Shown: positions 41,273 to 49,522, counted from the stretch's first letter. The stretch is 64,000 nucleotides of DNA from Luteipulveratus flavus (GCF_029080175.1 NZ_JARFJC010000022.1), one strand, 5' to 3'. Made by a program: numbers and translations. Notes: generated by a model not told the origin, from the letters alone.

Positions 41273-42403
41273 TCACGGCTCGTTCGCGAAGTCGGAGGTC
41301 TTCCCCTCCCGGCCCGCCCAGCCGGGGCGCTCGCCGTGGCCGGGCATGCTCGGCGCGGAGTCGTGCTGGGTCTCGGAGTCCGACCAGCGCAGCACCGCGG
41401 CGATGCCGTCGGCCAGCTCGTCGCCGTCCGGCAGCAGGCACACCTGCGCGTCCGTCCGCAGCGCCAGGGCGGCCGCCTCCGCGGACGTCCGCGCGTTGAC
41501 GGGTGGGTCCACGAGCAGCAGCGTGTCGACCTGCCCGCGCCCGAGGGAGTCCAGCACCGCAGACCGGCCCTGCACCGCGCGCTCCTGCCGGCCGTCCTGC
41601 TCGCGGAATCGGTCCATGCACGCCTCGATGTCGGCGTCGATCACCGCGTCGAGGTGACGGCGGACGTCCTCGGCGAACGCCTCCTCCGAGGTCCCCGCGG
41701 CTCGCCCGCCGGACGACAGCAGCCGGGACCGCCCGCGTACGAGGTCGGACACGCTGCCGCGCAGCGCACCGAGGGCCCGGTCGTCACCGGCCACCAGCAC
41801 GGCCGTCGGGCGTACCCGCCGGACCAGGTCGTCCAGCTCGGCGGCCACCTCGTCGGCGTTGCGCTCCCAGGAGTCCACCGCGCGCCGCTGGAGGCGCTGC
41901 TGCGAGGACGCCCCGCCGGGCACCTTGTGCAGCACGTCGTGGTCGCCGTCGACGGTCGTCCGGGCGGGGGTCTCGTCGAACGAGCTGTAGGCGGTGATGT
42001 CCGCGCCGGCGCGGTCGGCCTCGACGGTGACGTACGTCGGGTACTTCTGGCCGCAGCGCAGCAGGGGGAGCAGGTCGGGGACGTCGGCCCAGACGATGCG
42101 CTCCCGATCCGGTGCCTCCGGCAGGGAGACGTCCAGGTCGACGCGGGCGTCGCCGTCCGAGCCGACGCTGCCGATGAGGAAGCGCCCGTTCTCGCCGGCC
42201 CTGCGGTCGCGGCGGACGGCGACGGGCTCGAGCAGGTCGACGAGTCCCTTCGGCGCTCCCGACTCGAGAAGCTCGGTGCGCGCGGCTCGCCAGCGCAGCT
42301 CGATCTCGTGGTTGCCCTCCGGCCCCTGGCGCGAGACGTCCAGCGCCACGGTCGCCACCTGCCGGTCGGTGAGGTCCAGGTCATGCCAGCGGTCGAGTCG
42401 CAC
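41273..42403 (-). CDS. baeRF/Vms1-like peptidyl-tRNA hydrolase family protein (Rv2629-like)
   Basis: 376-aa soluble protein of the bacterial-archaeal eRF1-like (baeRF) group, from memory of Rv2629. The N-terminal beta-domain contains VRLDRWHDLDLTDRQVATVALDV. The middle has VVDSWERNADEVAAELDDLV-like helices and the strand TAVLVAGDDRALGAL. The C-terminal domain contains DTLLLVDPP and CLLPDGDELADGIAAVLRW. Relatives include Vms1/ANKZF1, which release nascent chains from stalled ribosomes, so a ribosome-rescue or hibernation role is plausible (inference). I prefer GTG 42403 with CGGAGGA at 5 nt over ATG 42433. A GGGTAG box at 42442-42447 would be a near-leaderless -10, but its -35 is poor. Confidence 0.75.
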   Translation of the reverse strand: MRLDRWHDLDLTDRQVATVALDVSRQGPEGNHEIELRWRAARTELLESGAPKGLVDLLEPVAVRRDRRAGENGRFLIGSVGSDGDARVDLDVSLPEAPDRERIVWADVPDLLPLLRCGQKYPTYVTVEADRAGADITAYSSFDETPARTTVDGDHDVLHKVPGGASSQQRLQRRAVDSWERNADEVAAELDDLVRRVRPTAVLVAGDDRALGALRGSVSDLVRGRSRLLSSGGRAAGTSEEAFAEDVRRHLDAVIDADIEACMDRFREQDGRQERAVQGRSAVLDSLGRGQVDTLLLVDPPVNARTSAEAAALALRTDAQVCLLPDGDELADGIAAVLRWSDSETQHDSAPSMPGHGERPGWAGREGKTSDFANEP

Positions 42404-42721
42404 GGGTCCTCCGATCGTTGCCGATTCCCCCATCCTGACGGCTACCCGATCAACCGTCCACGAGCACGCCGCGGTCGCGGTACCGTCGCGGCGACCCATC
42501 CCGTCCGCCGCACCCGTCCCGACCGGTTCCGAGGTAGCACACGGACCACGGTCACTGGCTGCGGATCCTTGCGTCCTCCGGCAGCCTGGCCGCCGTGCTG
42601 GACCTGGTGGGTCTGGAGTACGAGCCGCAGTGACGGCTGACCGTTCGCGTCCCGCCCTCGCCTCACCTAGGCTCGGGCGACGACGGTGCATCCACGAACG
42701 GAGCACGGGGAGAGGTGGGCC

Positions 42722-43441
42722 ATGACCGCGTCGGACCCCGCAGGCGAGCTGGCGATGGAGTTCGCCGAGCTCAACGACCACCTCGGGACCGCCGACCAGC
42801 GCGAGGTCGCGCTGCAGCGGGTCGTGGACCTGGCCGTGAAGTCGGTGCCCGGCTGCTCCTCGGCGGCGGTCACCGCCTGGCCGGTCAAGCGCAAGCCGCA
42901 CAGCCTCGCCACCTCGGACGAGGTCGCCGCCGCGATCGACCAGCTCCAGTACGACCTCGGCGACGGTCCGTGCCTGTCCGCCGCCAGCGAGCACGCGTCC
43001 GTCCGCATCGCCGACGTCCGCACCGAGCGCCGCTGGCCGACGTTCGCCGAGGCCCTCGCGACCGACTTCAAGATCCGCGCGGTGCTGTCGTTCCACCTCG
43101 TCGACGAACCGCAGCGGTCGGCGCTCAACCTCTACGCCGAGGACGCTGAGGTCCTGGACGACGAGTCGTTCGCCACCGCAACCCTGTTCGCGGCGCACGC
43201 CCGGGTGCTGCTGATGCACGCCGCGAGCGCGGGACGGGCCGGCAACCTCGAGCAGGCCCTCACGACGAGCCGCCAGATCGGCTCGGCCGTCGGCATCCTC
43301 ATGCACGCCGACAAGATCAGCGATGAGGAGGCGTTCCGGCTCCTGCGCGTCACGAGTCAGCGGCTCAACCGCAAGCTGTCCGACATCGCCCGGGACGTCG
43401 CCGACACCGGCACCCTGCCCCGCCGCGACCCGGCGGGCTGA
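42722..43441 (+). CDS. GAF-ANTAR RNA-binding antiterminator regulator
   Basis: 239-aa protein with an N-terminal GAF sensor domain (residues about 25-165; LQYDLGDGPCLSA is typical) and a C-terminal ANTAR domain (about 175-228; QALTTSRQIGSAVGILM then ISDEEAFRLLRVTSQRLNRKL). ANTAR domains bind paired hairpins in RNA and block termination. GAF-ANTAR proteins are a common actinobacterial type; the ligand is unknown. Start ATG 42722, with GGGGAGAGG about 7 nt upstream. No obvious neighbour target. Confidence 0.88.
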   Translation: MTASDPAGELAMEFAELNDHLGTADQREVALQRVVDLAVKSVPGCSSAAVTAWPVKRKPHSLATSDEVAAAIDQLQYDLGDGPCLSAASEHASVRIADVRTERRWPTFAEALATDFKIRAVLSFHLVDEPQRSALNLYAEDAEVLDDESFATATLFAAHARVLLMHAASAGRAGNLEQALTTSRQIGSAVGILMHADKISDEEAFRLLRVTSQRLNRKLSDIARDVADTGTLPRRDPAG

Positions 43442-43476
43442 CCGGAGCCCCGGCCGCCGGCCGGCCCGGCTGCGGC

Positions 43477-44496
43477 TCAGCCGGCCTCCTCCAGCGGCGA
43501 CGCGGTGTCGGACAGCAGGTGTGCCAGCTCGCGCTCGATGCGGCGTCGTACGGCCGGGGAGTGCTCCCCGCCCGGACGCCGGGGCGGCGTGACCGTCCGC
43601 CCCTCCCGGTAGGCCGACAGCAGGCGCGGGTCGACGTAGCTGTTGCGGGCGACGGAGACGGTGTCGCCGAGCGAGTCGGCCGCGACCTGGACGGCGTCTC
43701 TGATCGCCGCGTCGACGCCCGTCTCGTCGTCGGCGGGTCCTGCGGCCGCCAGCGCTTCCGCGGCGGCGACGGTCGCGGCCCAGGTGCGCAGGTCCTTGAC
43801 CGTGTGGTCCGGGCCGACCAGCGCGGCGAAGCGGTCGGCCACCATGGTGGCGCTGACCTCGACGGTGCCGCCCTGCCCGTCCCGGTATCGCATCAGGTGG
43901 TCACCGTGGCTGCCCGCCCGACGGAGCGCGCGCAGGGTGCGCACGGTGGGCGGGTGGTGCAGCAGCATGGTCGAGGTCTGCCCGCTCTTGGCGGGGAACT
44001 CCAGCTCCACGCCGTCCCCCCGGTCGCGGACGTGGTCGACCAGCAGCGTCGTCGCCCCGTGCGAGCCGTGCTCGTCCTCGTACGCCGTCGAGCCGATGCG
44101 CAGCGCGCCGGTGTCGAGCAGCCACAGCACGAGGGCGATCACCCGGGCCCTGCTCAGGCGACGCTCGCCGAGGTCGGCGTCGACGGCGCGGCGGAAGCGG
44201 GGGAGCCGACGGGCCATCGCGGTGACGCGCTCGAACTTCTCGGCGTCGCGCTCGACCCGCCACTGCGGGTGGTAGAGGTACTGCGTGCGTCCCGCGTCGT
44301 CGACGCCGGTGGCGAGCAGGTGCACGTCGGGGTCGGTGCTGATCCACACCTCGGTCCAGGCGGGCGGGATGACCAGCTCGCCGATGCGGGTCCGTACCTC
44401 GGCGCTGACCAGCCGCCCGTCCGGCAGGTGGTAGCTGAAGCCCTCGCCACGCCGCCGGCGGCTGATCCCGGGCGCGTCGAGATCAGTGCGTCTCAC
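43477..44496 (-). CDS. DNA topoisomerase IB (poxvirus type)
   Basis: 339-aa type IB topoisomerase that nicks and religates one strand through a 3'-phosphotyrosine. The N-terminal domain has FSYHLPDGRLV and IPPAWTEVWISTDP. Catalytic residues: Arg in GALRIGSTAYEDEHGSHG, Lys in the following strand, Arg/His helix in KDLRTWAATVAAAEAL, and the nucleophile Tyr in VARNSYVDPRLLSAY. Length fits bacterial TopIB. The GTG start at 44496 overlaps the FUSC transporter stop by 4 bp (GTGA). These enzymes are accessory and often stress-linked; the operon partner is unusual. Confidence 0.9.
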   Translation of the reverse strand: MRRTDLDAPGISRRRRGEGFSYHLPDGRLVSAEVRTRIGELVIPPAWTEVWISTDPDVHLLATGVDDAGRTQYLYHPQWRVERDAEKFERVTAMARRLPRFRRAVDADLGERRLSRARVIALVLWLLDTGALRIGSTAYEDEHGSHGATTLLVDHVRDRGDGVELEFPAKSGQTSTMLLHHPPTVRTLRALRRAGSHGDHLMRYRDGQGGTVEVSATMVADRFAALVGPDHTVKDLRTWAATVAAAEALAAAGPADDETGVDAAIRDAVQVAADSLGDTVSVARNSYVDPRLLSAYREGRTVTPPRRPGGEHSPAVRRRIERELAHLLSDTASPLEEAG

Positions 44497-45596
44497 GCGT
44501 GGGCTCCTTCGTGGGTGGCGAACGTGCGGACGGCGCGCCGCAGGTTCACGGCGACGTCCAGCGCGTGCTGGCGCTGCTCCCACGGCTGGGTGGCGTTCTC
44601 CTCGACGTGCTCGATGAGTGCGCGGACTCGCTCCTCGACCTCGGTGACGCGCCGCGAGTGGGGGCCGATGTCGTCGGTCGTGGTCATCACCTCGGCGAGG
44701 CTGCGGGCCCCAGCCGCGGCAAGGTGGGCAGTCCGGCGGTCGAGGGACGGGTTCTCGGCCCGGTCGAACTCCATCACCGTGATGCTGACGTCCTCGACGA
44801 GCCAGGCGATGCGTTCCAGTGCCGCTGCCGCTGCGAGCGACTTCGCCTGGGGCTCGGTCCAGCGCCGTCGCCGCAGGTTGCCCCGGCGGGCGCGACGAGA
44901 GCGGTCGGCGCTGTAGTGGAGTCGCTCGCGCGGTGCGGAAAGGTCACCGAGAAGGCCGCGCCACTCCTCCGCGGACGGGCTCGAGTCGCGAGCCAGCGCG
45001 TCGGCAAGCGCCTCCAGCTGGGCGGCCACTCGCTGGCGGACGTCCGCGACGGCCCGGTCGAGGTCGTGCAGGGCCAACGGAGGGAACACGACCGAGTTGA
45101 TCGCCAGACCGACGGCGGCACCGAGGGCGACCTGCACGACGTACGCGGCCACGAAACCCTCGGTGTCCGCGCCGCTCGCGGTGAGCACGAACAGCGCCGC
45201 GAGCGGGATCCATGAGCTCTGGTCACCGATCAGGGGGATGCTTCGCAGCGCGGTGGCCACGCCGACGACCAGCATGACGGTGAGGGCGCCCGGCTCCCAG
45301 ACCAGCAGGACTGGCAGCGCGACCGCGGAGCCGATCATCAGCGCGGTGAGGGTGCGCAGCGCCTCCTTGGTCGAGTCGCTCAACGTCAGGTACATGACGG
45401 TGAAGGCACCGAGTGGCGCGTAGTAGGGGTAGTGCGAGATCGGCTCCGGCATGAGGGTGCCGAGCTGCCATGCGATACCCGCGGCGAGCGCTGACTTCAG
45501 CGACAGCGCCGTCATCGGGTGCTGGGTCACGCCGGTCGTCCGCAGGAGCGCTCGCGTCCGCGACGAGGTGCTGCGGACCCGTTCCCCGGTGCTCAC
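44493..45596 (-). CDS. FUSC/aromatic-acid-exporter family membrane protein
   Basis: 367-aa protein with six predicted membrane helices in the first 190 residues (for example ALLRTTGV...LAAGIAWQLG, YYAPLGAFTVMYLTL, VALGAAVGLAINSVVF) and a long cytoplasmic helical domain with VRQRVAAQLEALADALA. This is the FUSC/ArAE half-transporter architecture. Substrate unknown; fusaric acid or aromatic acids are the family paradigm. GTG 45596 is preceded by AGAAGG and, 11 bp further, by a SigB/F-like -10. It is coupled to topoisomerase IB. Confidence 0.78.
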   Translation of the reverse strand: MSTGERVRSTSSRTRALLRTTGVTQHPMTALSLKSALAAGIAWQLGTLMPEPISHYPYYAPLGAFTVMYLTLSDSTKEALRTLTALMIGSAVALPVLLVWEPGALTVMLVVGVATALRSIPLIGDQSSWIPLAALFVLTASGADTEGFVAAYVVQVALGAAVGLAINSVVFPPLALHDLDRAVADVRQRVAAQLEALADALARDSSPSAEEWRGLLGDLSAPRERLHYSADRSRRARRGNLRRRRWTEPQAKSLAAAAALERIAWLVEDVSITVMEFDRAENPSLDRRTAHLAAAGARSLAEVMTTTDDIGPHSRRVTEVEERVRALIEHVEENATQPWEQRQHALDVAVNLRRAVRTFATHEGAHA

Positions 45597-45606
45597 ACGG
45601 GACCTT

Positions 45607-45632
45607 CTACCCGCACCGGACCGGACGCAATC
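45607..45632 (-). promoter_or_regulatory. Putative SigB/SigF-type promoter of the FUSC-topIB operon
   Basis: Minus strand GATT (45629-45632), 16 bp, GGGTAG (45607-45612). The -10 ends 10 bp before the GTG at 45596, so the leader is very short. Confidence 0.5.
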
Positions 45633-45802
45633 CTCCCGCTGCGGCGGTCGGCGACGGCCTGCAGCGCAACGGTTCTCGCCGCACGCCGGACCCGCGCACC
45701 GGCCCGGAGCACCCTTGTGGTCTGGGTCAAGGTGTGTTGTCCTGGGGAACAAGCCCAACTCAAACAAGCGGTTGGATTCCCTTTTCGTGAATCGAGCCGC
45801 GC

Positions 45803-46609
45803 ATGTTCTCTGGCACCCCGTCGGGCTCTCAATCGGAGGACCTCGAGGTCCGCACCGAACGGCTCCTGCAGGCCGCCGTATCCGCGACGGATCCGCAGCG
45901 GGCGGCACAGTACCGCGACGAGGTCGTCCTCCTGAATCGTGGCCTTGCCCTGCGGCTGGCCCACCGTCTCGGCCATCGGGGGATCGATGCGGACGACCTG
46001 CACCAGGTCGCGCTGCTCGGTCTCGTCCTGGCCGTCCGCCGGTACCGGCCCGGAGCAGGGCCTGGCTTCACCGCCTTCGCGGTCCCCACCATCACCGGCG
46101 AGCTCAAGCGTCATTTCCGCGACCACGGCTGGGCGGTCCGTCCGCCCCGTGCGCTGCAGGAGGCGCACCGGGACATCCGTACGGCACGCGAGGACCTGGA
46201 GCACAGCCTGCGGCGCGAGCCGACCACGCCCGAGCTCGCGGACGCGATGGGCGCGCCGGTCAGCACCATCCGGGACGCGCTGCTGGTCGAGAGCCAGTAC
46301 CGGTCGGTCTCGCTGGACAGTCCCCTCGGTCCGGCGAGCGCAGTCTCGCTGAGCGACGTGCTGCCCGCCGCGCACGGTGAGGACGACCTCGAGCGCGTCG
46401 ACGCGCTCGTCACGTTGCGGCCGGCGCTGCAACGCCTCAGCGCGAGAGACCGCACCATCGTGCGGCTGCGGTTCGTCGACAACCTGACCCAGCGGCAGAT
46501 CGCCCGGCAGATCGGGGTCAGTCAGATGCAGGTCTCCCGGCTGCTCGGGGCGATCCAGCGCCGACTGGCCCGCGAGCTCGCCGACCCCGCACCCGCCCGC
46601 GCCTCCTGA
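45803..46609 (+). CDS. SigB/SigF-type RNA polymerase sigma factor (second copy)
   Basis: 268-aa group-3 sigma-70 factor closely related to the one at 38103. Region 2 has VVLLNRGLALRLAHRLGHRG, DDLHQVALLGLVLAVRRY and ITGELKRHFRDHGW. Region 3 reads PPRALQEAHRD...ELADAMG. Region 4 reads RLSARDRTIVRLRFVDNLTQ with the helix-turn-helix QIARQIGVSQMQVSRLLGAI. It lacks the long N-terminal tail of the first copy. ATG 45803 has only a weak Shine-Dalgarno. No SigB/F-like promoter upstream; the 170-bp leader contains TTGT-N7-AACAA. No adjacent anti-sigma gene. Confidence 0.9.
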   Translation: MFSGTPSGSQSEDLEVRTERLLQAAVSATDPQRAAQYRDEVVLLNRGLALRLAHRLGHRGIDADDLHQVALLGLVLAVRRYRPGAGPGFTAFAVPTITGELKRHFRDHGWAVRPPRALQEAHRDIRTAREDLEHSLRREPTTPELADAMGAPVSTIRDALLVESQYRSVSLDSPLGPASAVSLSDVLPAAHGEDDLERVDALVTLRPALQRLSARDRTIVRLRFVDNLTQRQIARQIGVSQMQVSRLLGAIQRRLARELADPAPARAS

Positions 46610-46631
46610 CCCCACCACGGCCCTTCTCCGC

Positions 46632-46688
46632 CGAGTGCGCGTGTCCTGTCACTTCTCGAGCTTGACAGTGACAGGACACGCGCACTCG
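46632..46688. repeat. Long perfect palindrome, family GAGTGCGCGTGTCCTG
   Basis: 22-bp perfect arms (46632-46653 and 46667-46688), 13-nt loop. It lies 23 bp after the sigma gene stop. The core is shared with the palindrome at 48384-48480, so it is a repeated element and not only a terminator. Confidence 0.85.
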
Positions 46689-46755
46689 ACCGGGCGTACG
46701 GGCGGCGTGCGGGCCCGGGTTCGACCGGACGTACGGGGTGGGCGGGGATCCGCGG

Positions 46756-47358
46756 TCAGGCGGAGGTGCCGAGGCGGGTCAGCTCGCCCAGGACGGACTG
46801 GGCGATGGCGTCCAGGGAGCGGCGCTCGCCCGGGCGGATCCACGTGGTGAAAGCGATCCCGAACACCGTCGCGCCGGACTCCGCCGCCAGCGTGGCCGCG
46901 GGCTCGGGTACGCCGCGGGCGCGCAGAGCCTGCCCGACCGACGTCGCGAGGCCCGCCATCTTGTGACGCTCGCGCTCCTGCAGGGCGGGGTGCTGGTCGA
47001 TGACCGACTGACGCGTCCGGGCGCGCTCGCGACGCTCGTCGGGGAAGAAGGTCGCGGCCGACCTCAGCGCCGCGGCGATCAGGCCGAGGGGCGGGGTGTG
47101 GGCCGGCGCGGAGTCGATCCCGTCGACGAACACGGCGGTGAACTCGTCCTGGCCGTGGAAGAGGACGTCGCGCTTGTCGCGGAAGTGCCGGAAGAACGTG
47201 CGCTCGGTGACTCCCGCCCGCTGCGCGATGTCGGCGGCGGTCGTCTGCTCATACCCCCGGGTCGAGAACAGCTCGAGCCCGGCGTCCTGCAGCCGTCTCG
47301 GGGTCTCGGGTTGCCAGCGCGCCACGGGGGCATCGTAGGTGATGACAGCCGCTGACAT
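46756..47358 (-). CDS. TetR-family transcriptional regulator
   Basis: 200-aa repressor. The N-terminal helix-turn-helix lies at residues 18-62 (RRLQDAGLELFSTRGYEQTT, DIAQRAGVTERTFFRHFRDK). The ligand-binding helical domain follows. Divergent from the epimerase gene at 47433, with a 9-bp palindrome between them that overlaps its own ATG at 47358, so autoregulation and control of the neighbour are likely. No Shine-Dalgarno precedes 47358; the message may be leaderless, or GTG 47325 could be used, which would still keep the whole HTH. Effector unknown. Confidence 0.85.
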   Translation of the reverse strand: MSAAVITYDAPVARWQPETPRRLQDAGLELFSTRGYEQTTAADIAQRAGVTERTFFRHFRDKRDVLFHGQDEFTAVFVDGIDSAPAHTPPLGLIAAALRSAATFFPDERRERARTRQSVIDQHPALQERERHKMAGLATSVGQALRARGVPEPAATLAAESGATVFGIAFTTWIRPGERRSLDAIAQSVLGELTRLGTSA

Positions 47359-47379
47359 GAAGTGCTAGCGTCATGTCAG
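47352..47379. promoter_or_regulatory. Probable TetR operator
   Basis: Perfect 9-bp inverted arms CTGACATGA / TCATGTCAG (47352-47360 and 47371-47379), 10-bp spacer, in the divergent region between the TetR gene and the epimerase gene. Confidence 0.7.
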
Positions 47380-47432
47380 TCACAGACATCAAGGCGAGCG
47401 GCGCCCGAACGCCCCCGCGAAGGAGGACCCTC

Positions 47433-48323
47433 ATGAACGTCTTCGTCACCGGCGCGTCCGGCTGGATCGGCTCGGCCGTCGTCGACCAGCTCCTGGAGCA
47501 CGGTCACCAGGTCACCGGCCTCGCGCGCTCCGACAGCTCGGCAGCCGCCCTGGAGGCCAAGGGCGTCACCGTGCAGCGCGGCGACCTCGACGACCTCGGC
47601 GGCATCCGCTCGGGTGCGGACCAGGCCGAGGCCGTCATCCACCTGGCCAACAAGCACGACTTCTCCGATCCCGCCGTGTCCAACGCCGCCGAGCGCGCTG
47701 CGGTCCAGACCATCGCGGACGCGCTGGAGGGCAGCGGCCGGCGGTTCTTGTTCGCGTCCGGAGTCGCGGCGCTGGCCCAGGGCCGGCCGGCGACCGAGGA
47801 GGACCCCTCGCCGTTCCACGGGGCCGACTCACCACGCGGCGGCGCCGAGAACCTCGCGTTCGAGTACGTCGACCGCGGCGTCCACGCCATCAGCCTGCGG
47901 TTCGCCCCGACCGTCCACGGTATGGGCGATCACGGGTTCATCTCGGTGGTCGCGGGCGTCGCGCGGGAGAAGGGCTTCTCCGCCTACCCCGGCGACGGCA
48001 CGAACCGCTGGGCCGCCGTGCACCGCGTCGCCGCCGCACGGATGGTCGCGCTCGGCCTGGAGAAGGCACCCGCGGGCGCACGGCTGCACGCGGTCGCCGA
48101 GGAGGGCATCGCCACCCGCGACATCGCCGAGGCCCTCGGTGGCGCGTTCGACCTGCCGGTGCGCTCGGTCTCGCCCGACGACGCGGCCGACCACTTCGGC
48201 TGGATCGGGAGCTTCTTCGGCATGGACCTGTCGGCCACCAGCGCCGCGACCCGCGAGTTGCTCGGCTGGACGCCCCACGAGCCCGGTCTCCTGGACGACA
48301 TCGCCGCCGGCGCCTACCGCTGA
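47433..48323 (+). CDS. NAD(P)-dependent SDR-like epimerase/reductase
   Basis: 296-aa atypical/extended SDR. The Rossmann motif is VTGASGWIGSAV at 5-16, followed by ARSDSSAAALEAKGVTVQRGDL and LFASGVAAL. The usual Tyr-x3-Lys is not evident; the active-site region reads SPRGGAENLAFEY, as in NmrA/atypical 'NAD-dependent epimerase' proteins. Such proteins are often paired with a divergent TetR regulator. ATG 47433 has AAGGAGG at 5-6 nt. Substrate unknown. Confidence 0.82.
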   Translation: MNVFVTGASGWIGSAVVDQLLEHGHQVTGLARSDSSAAALEAKGVTVQRGDLDDLGGIRSGADQAEAVIHLANKHDFSDPAVSNAAERAAVQTIADALEGSGRRFLFASGVAALAQGRPATEEDPSPFHGADSPRGGAENLAFEYVDRGVHAISLRFAPTVHGMGDHGFISVVAGVAREKGFSAYPGDGTNRWAAVHRVAAARMVALGLEKAPAGARLHAVAEEGIATRDIAEALGGAFDLPVRSVSPDDAADHFGWIGSFFGMDLSATSAATRELLGWTPHEPGLLDDIAAGAYR

Positions 48324-48383
48324 ACCGCACCCCCCGCCCGCGTTTCCGCCGACTTCCCCGGCCCACCTTCCCGGCCGACTTTC

Positions 48384-48480
48384 CCGGCCGAGTGCGCGTG
48401 TCCTGCGCGATTCCGGCTGTGAACGGCACAGGACCAGCGCACTCGGCGGAGCGCGGCGCAGGACACGCGCACTCGGCCGG
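48384..48480. repeat. Long perfect palindrome with an internal third copy, family GAGTGCGCGTGTCCTG
   Basis: 25-bp perfect arms (48384-48408 and 48456-48480). A degenerate copy of the right arm lies between them at 48425-48449. Same core as the 46632-46688 element. It lies between the epimerase and the convergent ECF-operon gene. Confidence 0.85.
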
Positions 48481-48496
48481 GCACGGCGCGGGCGGG

Positions 48497-49522
48497 TCAG
48501 CTCAGGTGCACCGTCCCCGCGGCATCTCGCCAGCGGAGGGAGACCGATCCGGACCCGCCATCGGTCGACCGGCTCCTCATGAACCAGGCGACGGTCTGGT
48601 CGGGCCCCAGAGGTGCGTGCTGGACGGCGTCGACGGTGACGGCGCGAGCCCGGCTCGGCGGGACGACCGGCCCGAGGATCGTGGATCCGGGCGGCAGGAT
48701 GCCGGCCGTCGTCCAGACCCGATTCCGCGTGGCGGACGCGAGGTGCCCGTCTCCGGGTGCCCCGTGCGAGCTACCCGACAGGCCCGGCAGCGACATCCCG
48801 TACAGGCCCTGCCCGACGAACTGGTACATGACGCCACCTCCGATGCCGACGGTGGCCGCGTGCTCGCCCGTGGACGCGACGACCTCACCGCTGCGCGTCC
48901 GCCACCACCAGCCCTTGACCGCCGAGGGCGCGATGTGGTGCTCGGTCACGAAGACCGCCGCGGTGCTGCCGCTTCGGGTGATCACGCCGCCGCTCTCCAT
49001 GCCACCCGGGTCGACGCCGCTGCGGATGTCAAGCGAGGCCTCGAGGGTGTCGGCCGGGACGGGTACGACGACGACCGTCCGGTCGTGGTCGTTGGTGCTG
49101 GTCCCGATGCCCGCCTGGTTGCGGAACGTGCCGACGACAGGCAGGTCCACGTAGCTGCGGTCGTCGCCGCGCCGGATCCGCAGGACACCGCTTCTCTCGA
49201 CGATCGAGTACGTCGCGGTGCCCGAGCCCACGCTCGACTGGAACTGGTTCGTGGCGACAGTGGGGTCGTGGGTGAAGAACGGGCTGGTCGTCCGGGCCGT
49301 CGGGCTGTGCCGCGCGGGCTGGAGGGATCGGGTGTCGTACGACTGCCACCCGGCGACGCCGGCCACGAGGACCAGGAGGGCCGCCGCCAGCCCGGCACCG
49401 ACGTACGCTAGGCGGCTGCGCGCGACCCGACGCCGGCCGCCGTCGACGACGTGGTCGGGGTCCACGCGCATGGCCGGGGCGGGGGAGTCCTGCAGGATGC
49501 GCTCGATCTCGCTGGTGTTCAT
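48497..49522 (-). CDS. Single-pass membrane protein coupled to an ECF sigma factor (341 aa)
   Basis: 341 aa: a cytoplasmic N-terminus (1-38) with MNTSEIERILQDSPAPA, one TM helix (about 39-60) and a large extracytoplasmic beta-rich domain. This is the layout of membrane partners of SigE-family ECF sigma factors. The zinc anti-sigma motif HxxxCxxC is absent, so anti-sigma function is inferred only from position. The ATG overlaps the sigma stop by 4 bp (ATGA, 49519-49522). No homologous domain recognised. Confidence 0.7.
   Translation of the reverse strand: MNTSEIERILQDSPAPAMRVDPDHVVDGGRRRVARSRLAYVGAGLAAALLVLVAGVAGWQSYDTRSLQPARHSPTARTTSPFFTHDPTVATNQFQSSVGSGTATYSIVERSGVLRIRRGDDRSYVDLPVVGTFRNQAGIGTSTNDHDRTVVVVPVPADTLEASLDIRSGVDPGGMESGGVITRSGSTAAVFVTEHHIAPSAVKGWWWRTRSGEVVASTGEHAATVGIGGGVMYQFVGQGLYGMSLPGLSGSSHGAPGDGHLASATRNRVWTTAGILPPGSTILGPVVPPSRARAVTVDAVQHAPLGPDQTVAWFMRSRSTDGGSGSVSLRWRDAAGTVHLS

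Noticed and set aside
41244..41621. 125-aa minus-strand frame at the end of the baeRF-like gene
   Set aside because: Arg/Ala-rich shadow in another frame of the same gene; no ribosome-binding site.
42442..42447. SigB/F-type promoter for the baeRF-like gene
   Set aside because: A good GGGTAG is present, but no GNNT lies at 14-16 bp upstream; noted in the gene entry only.
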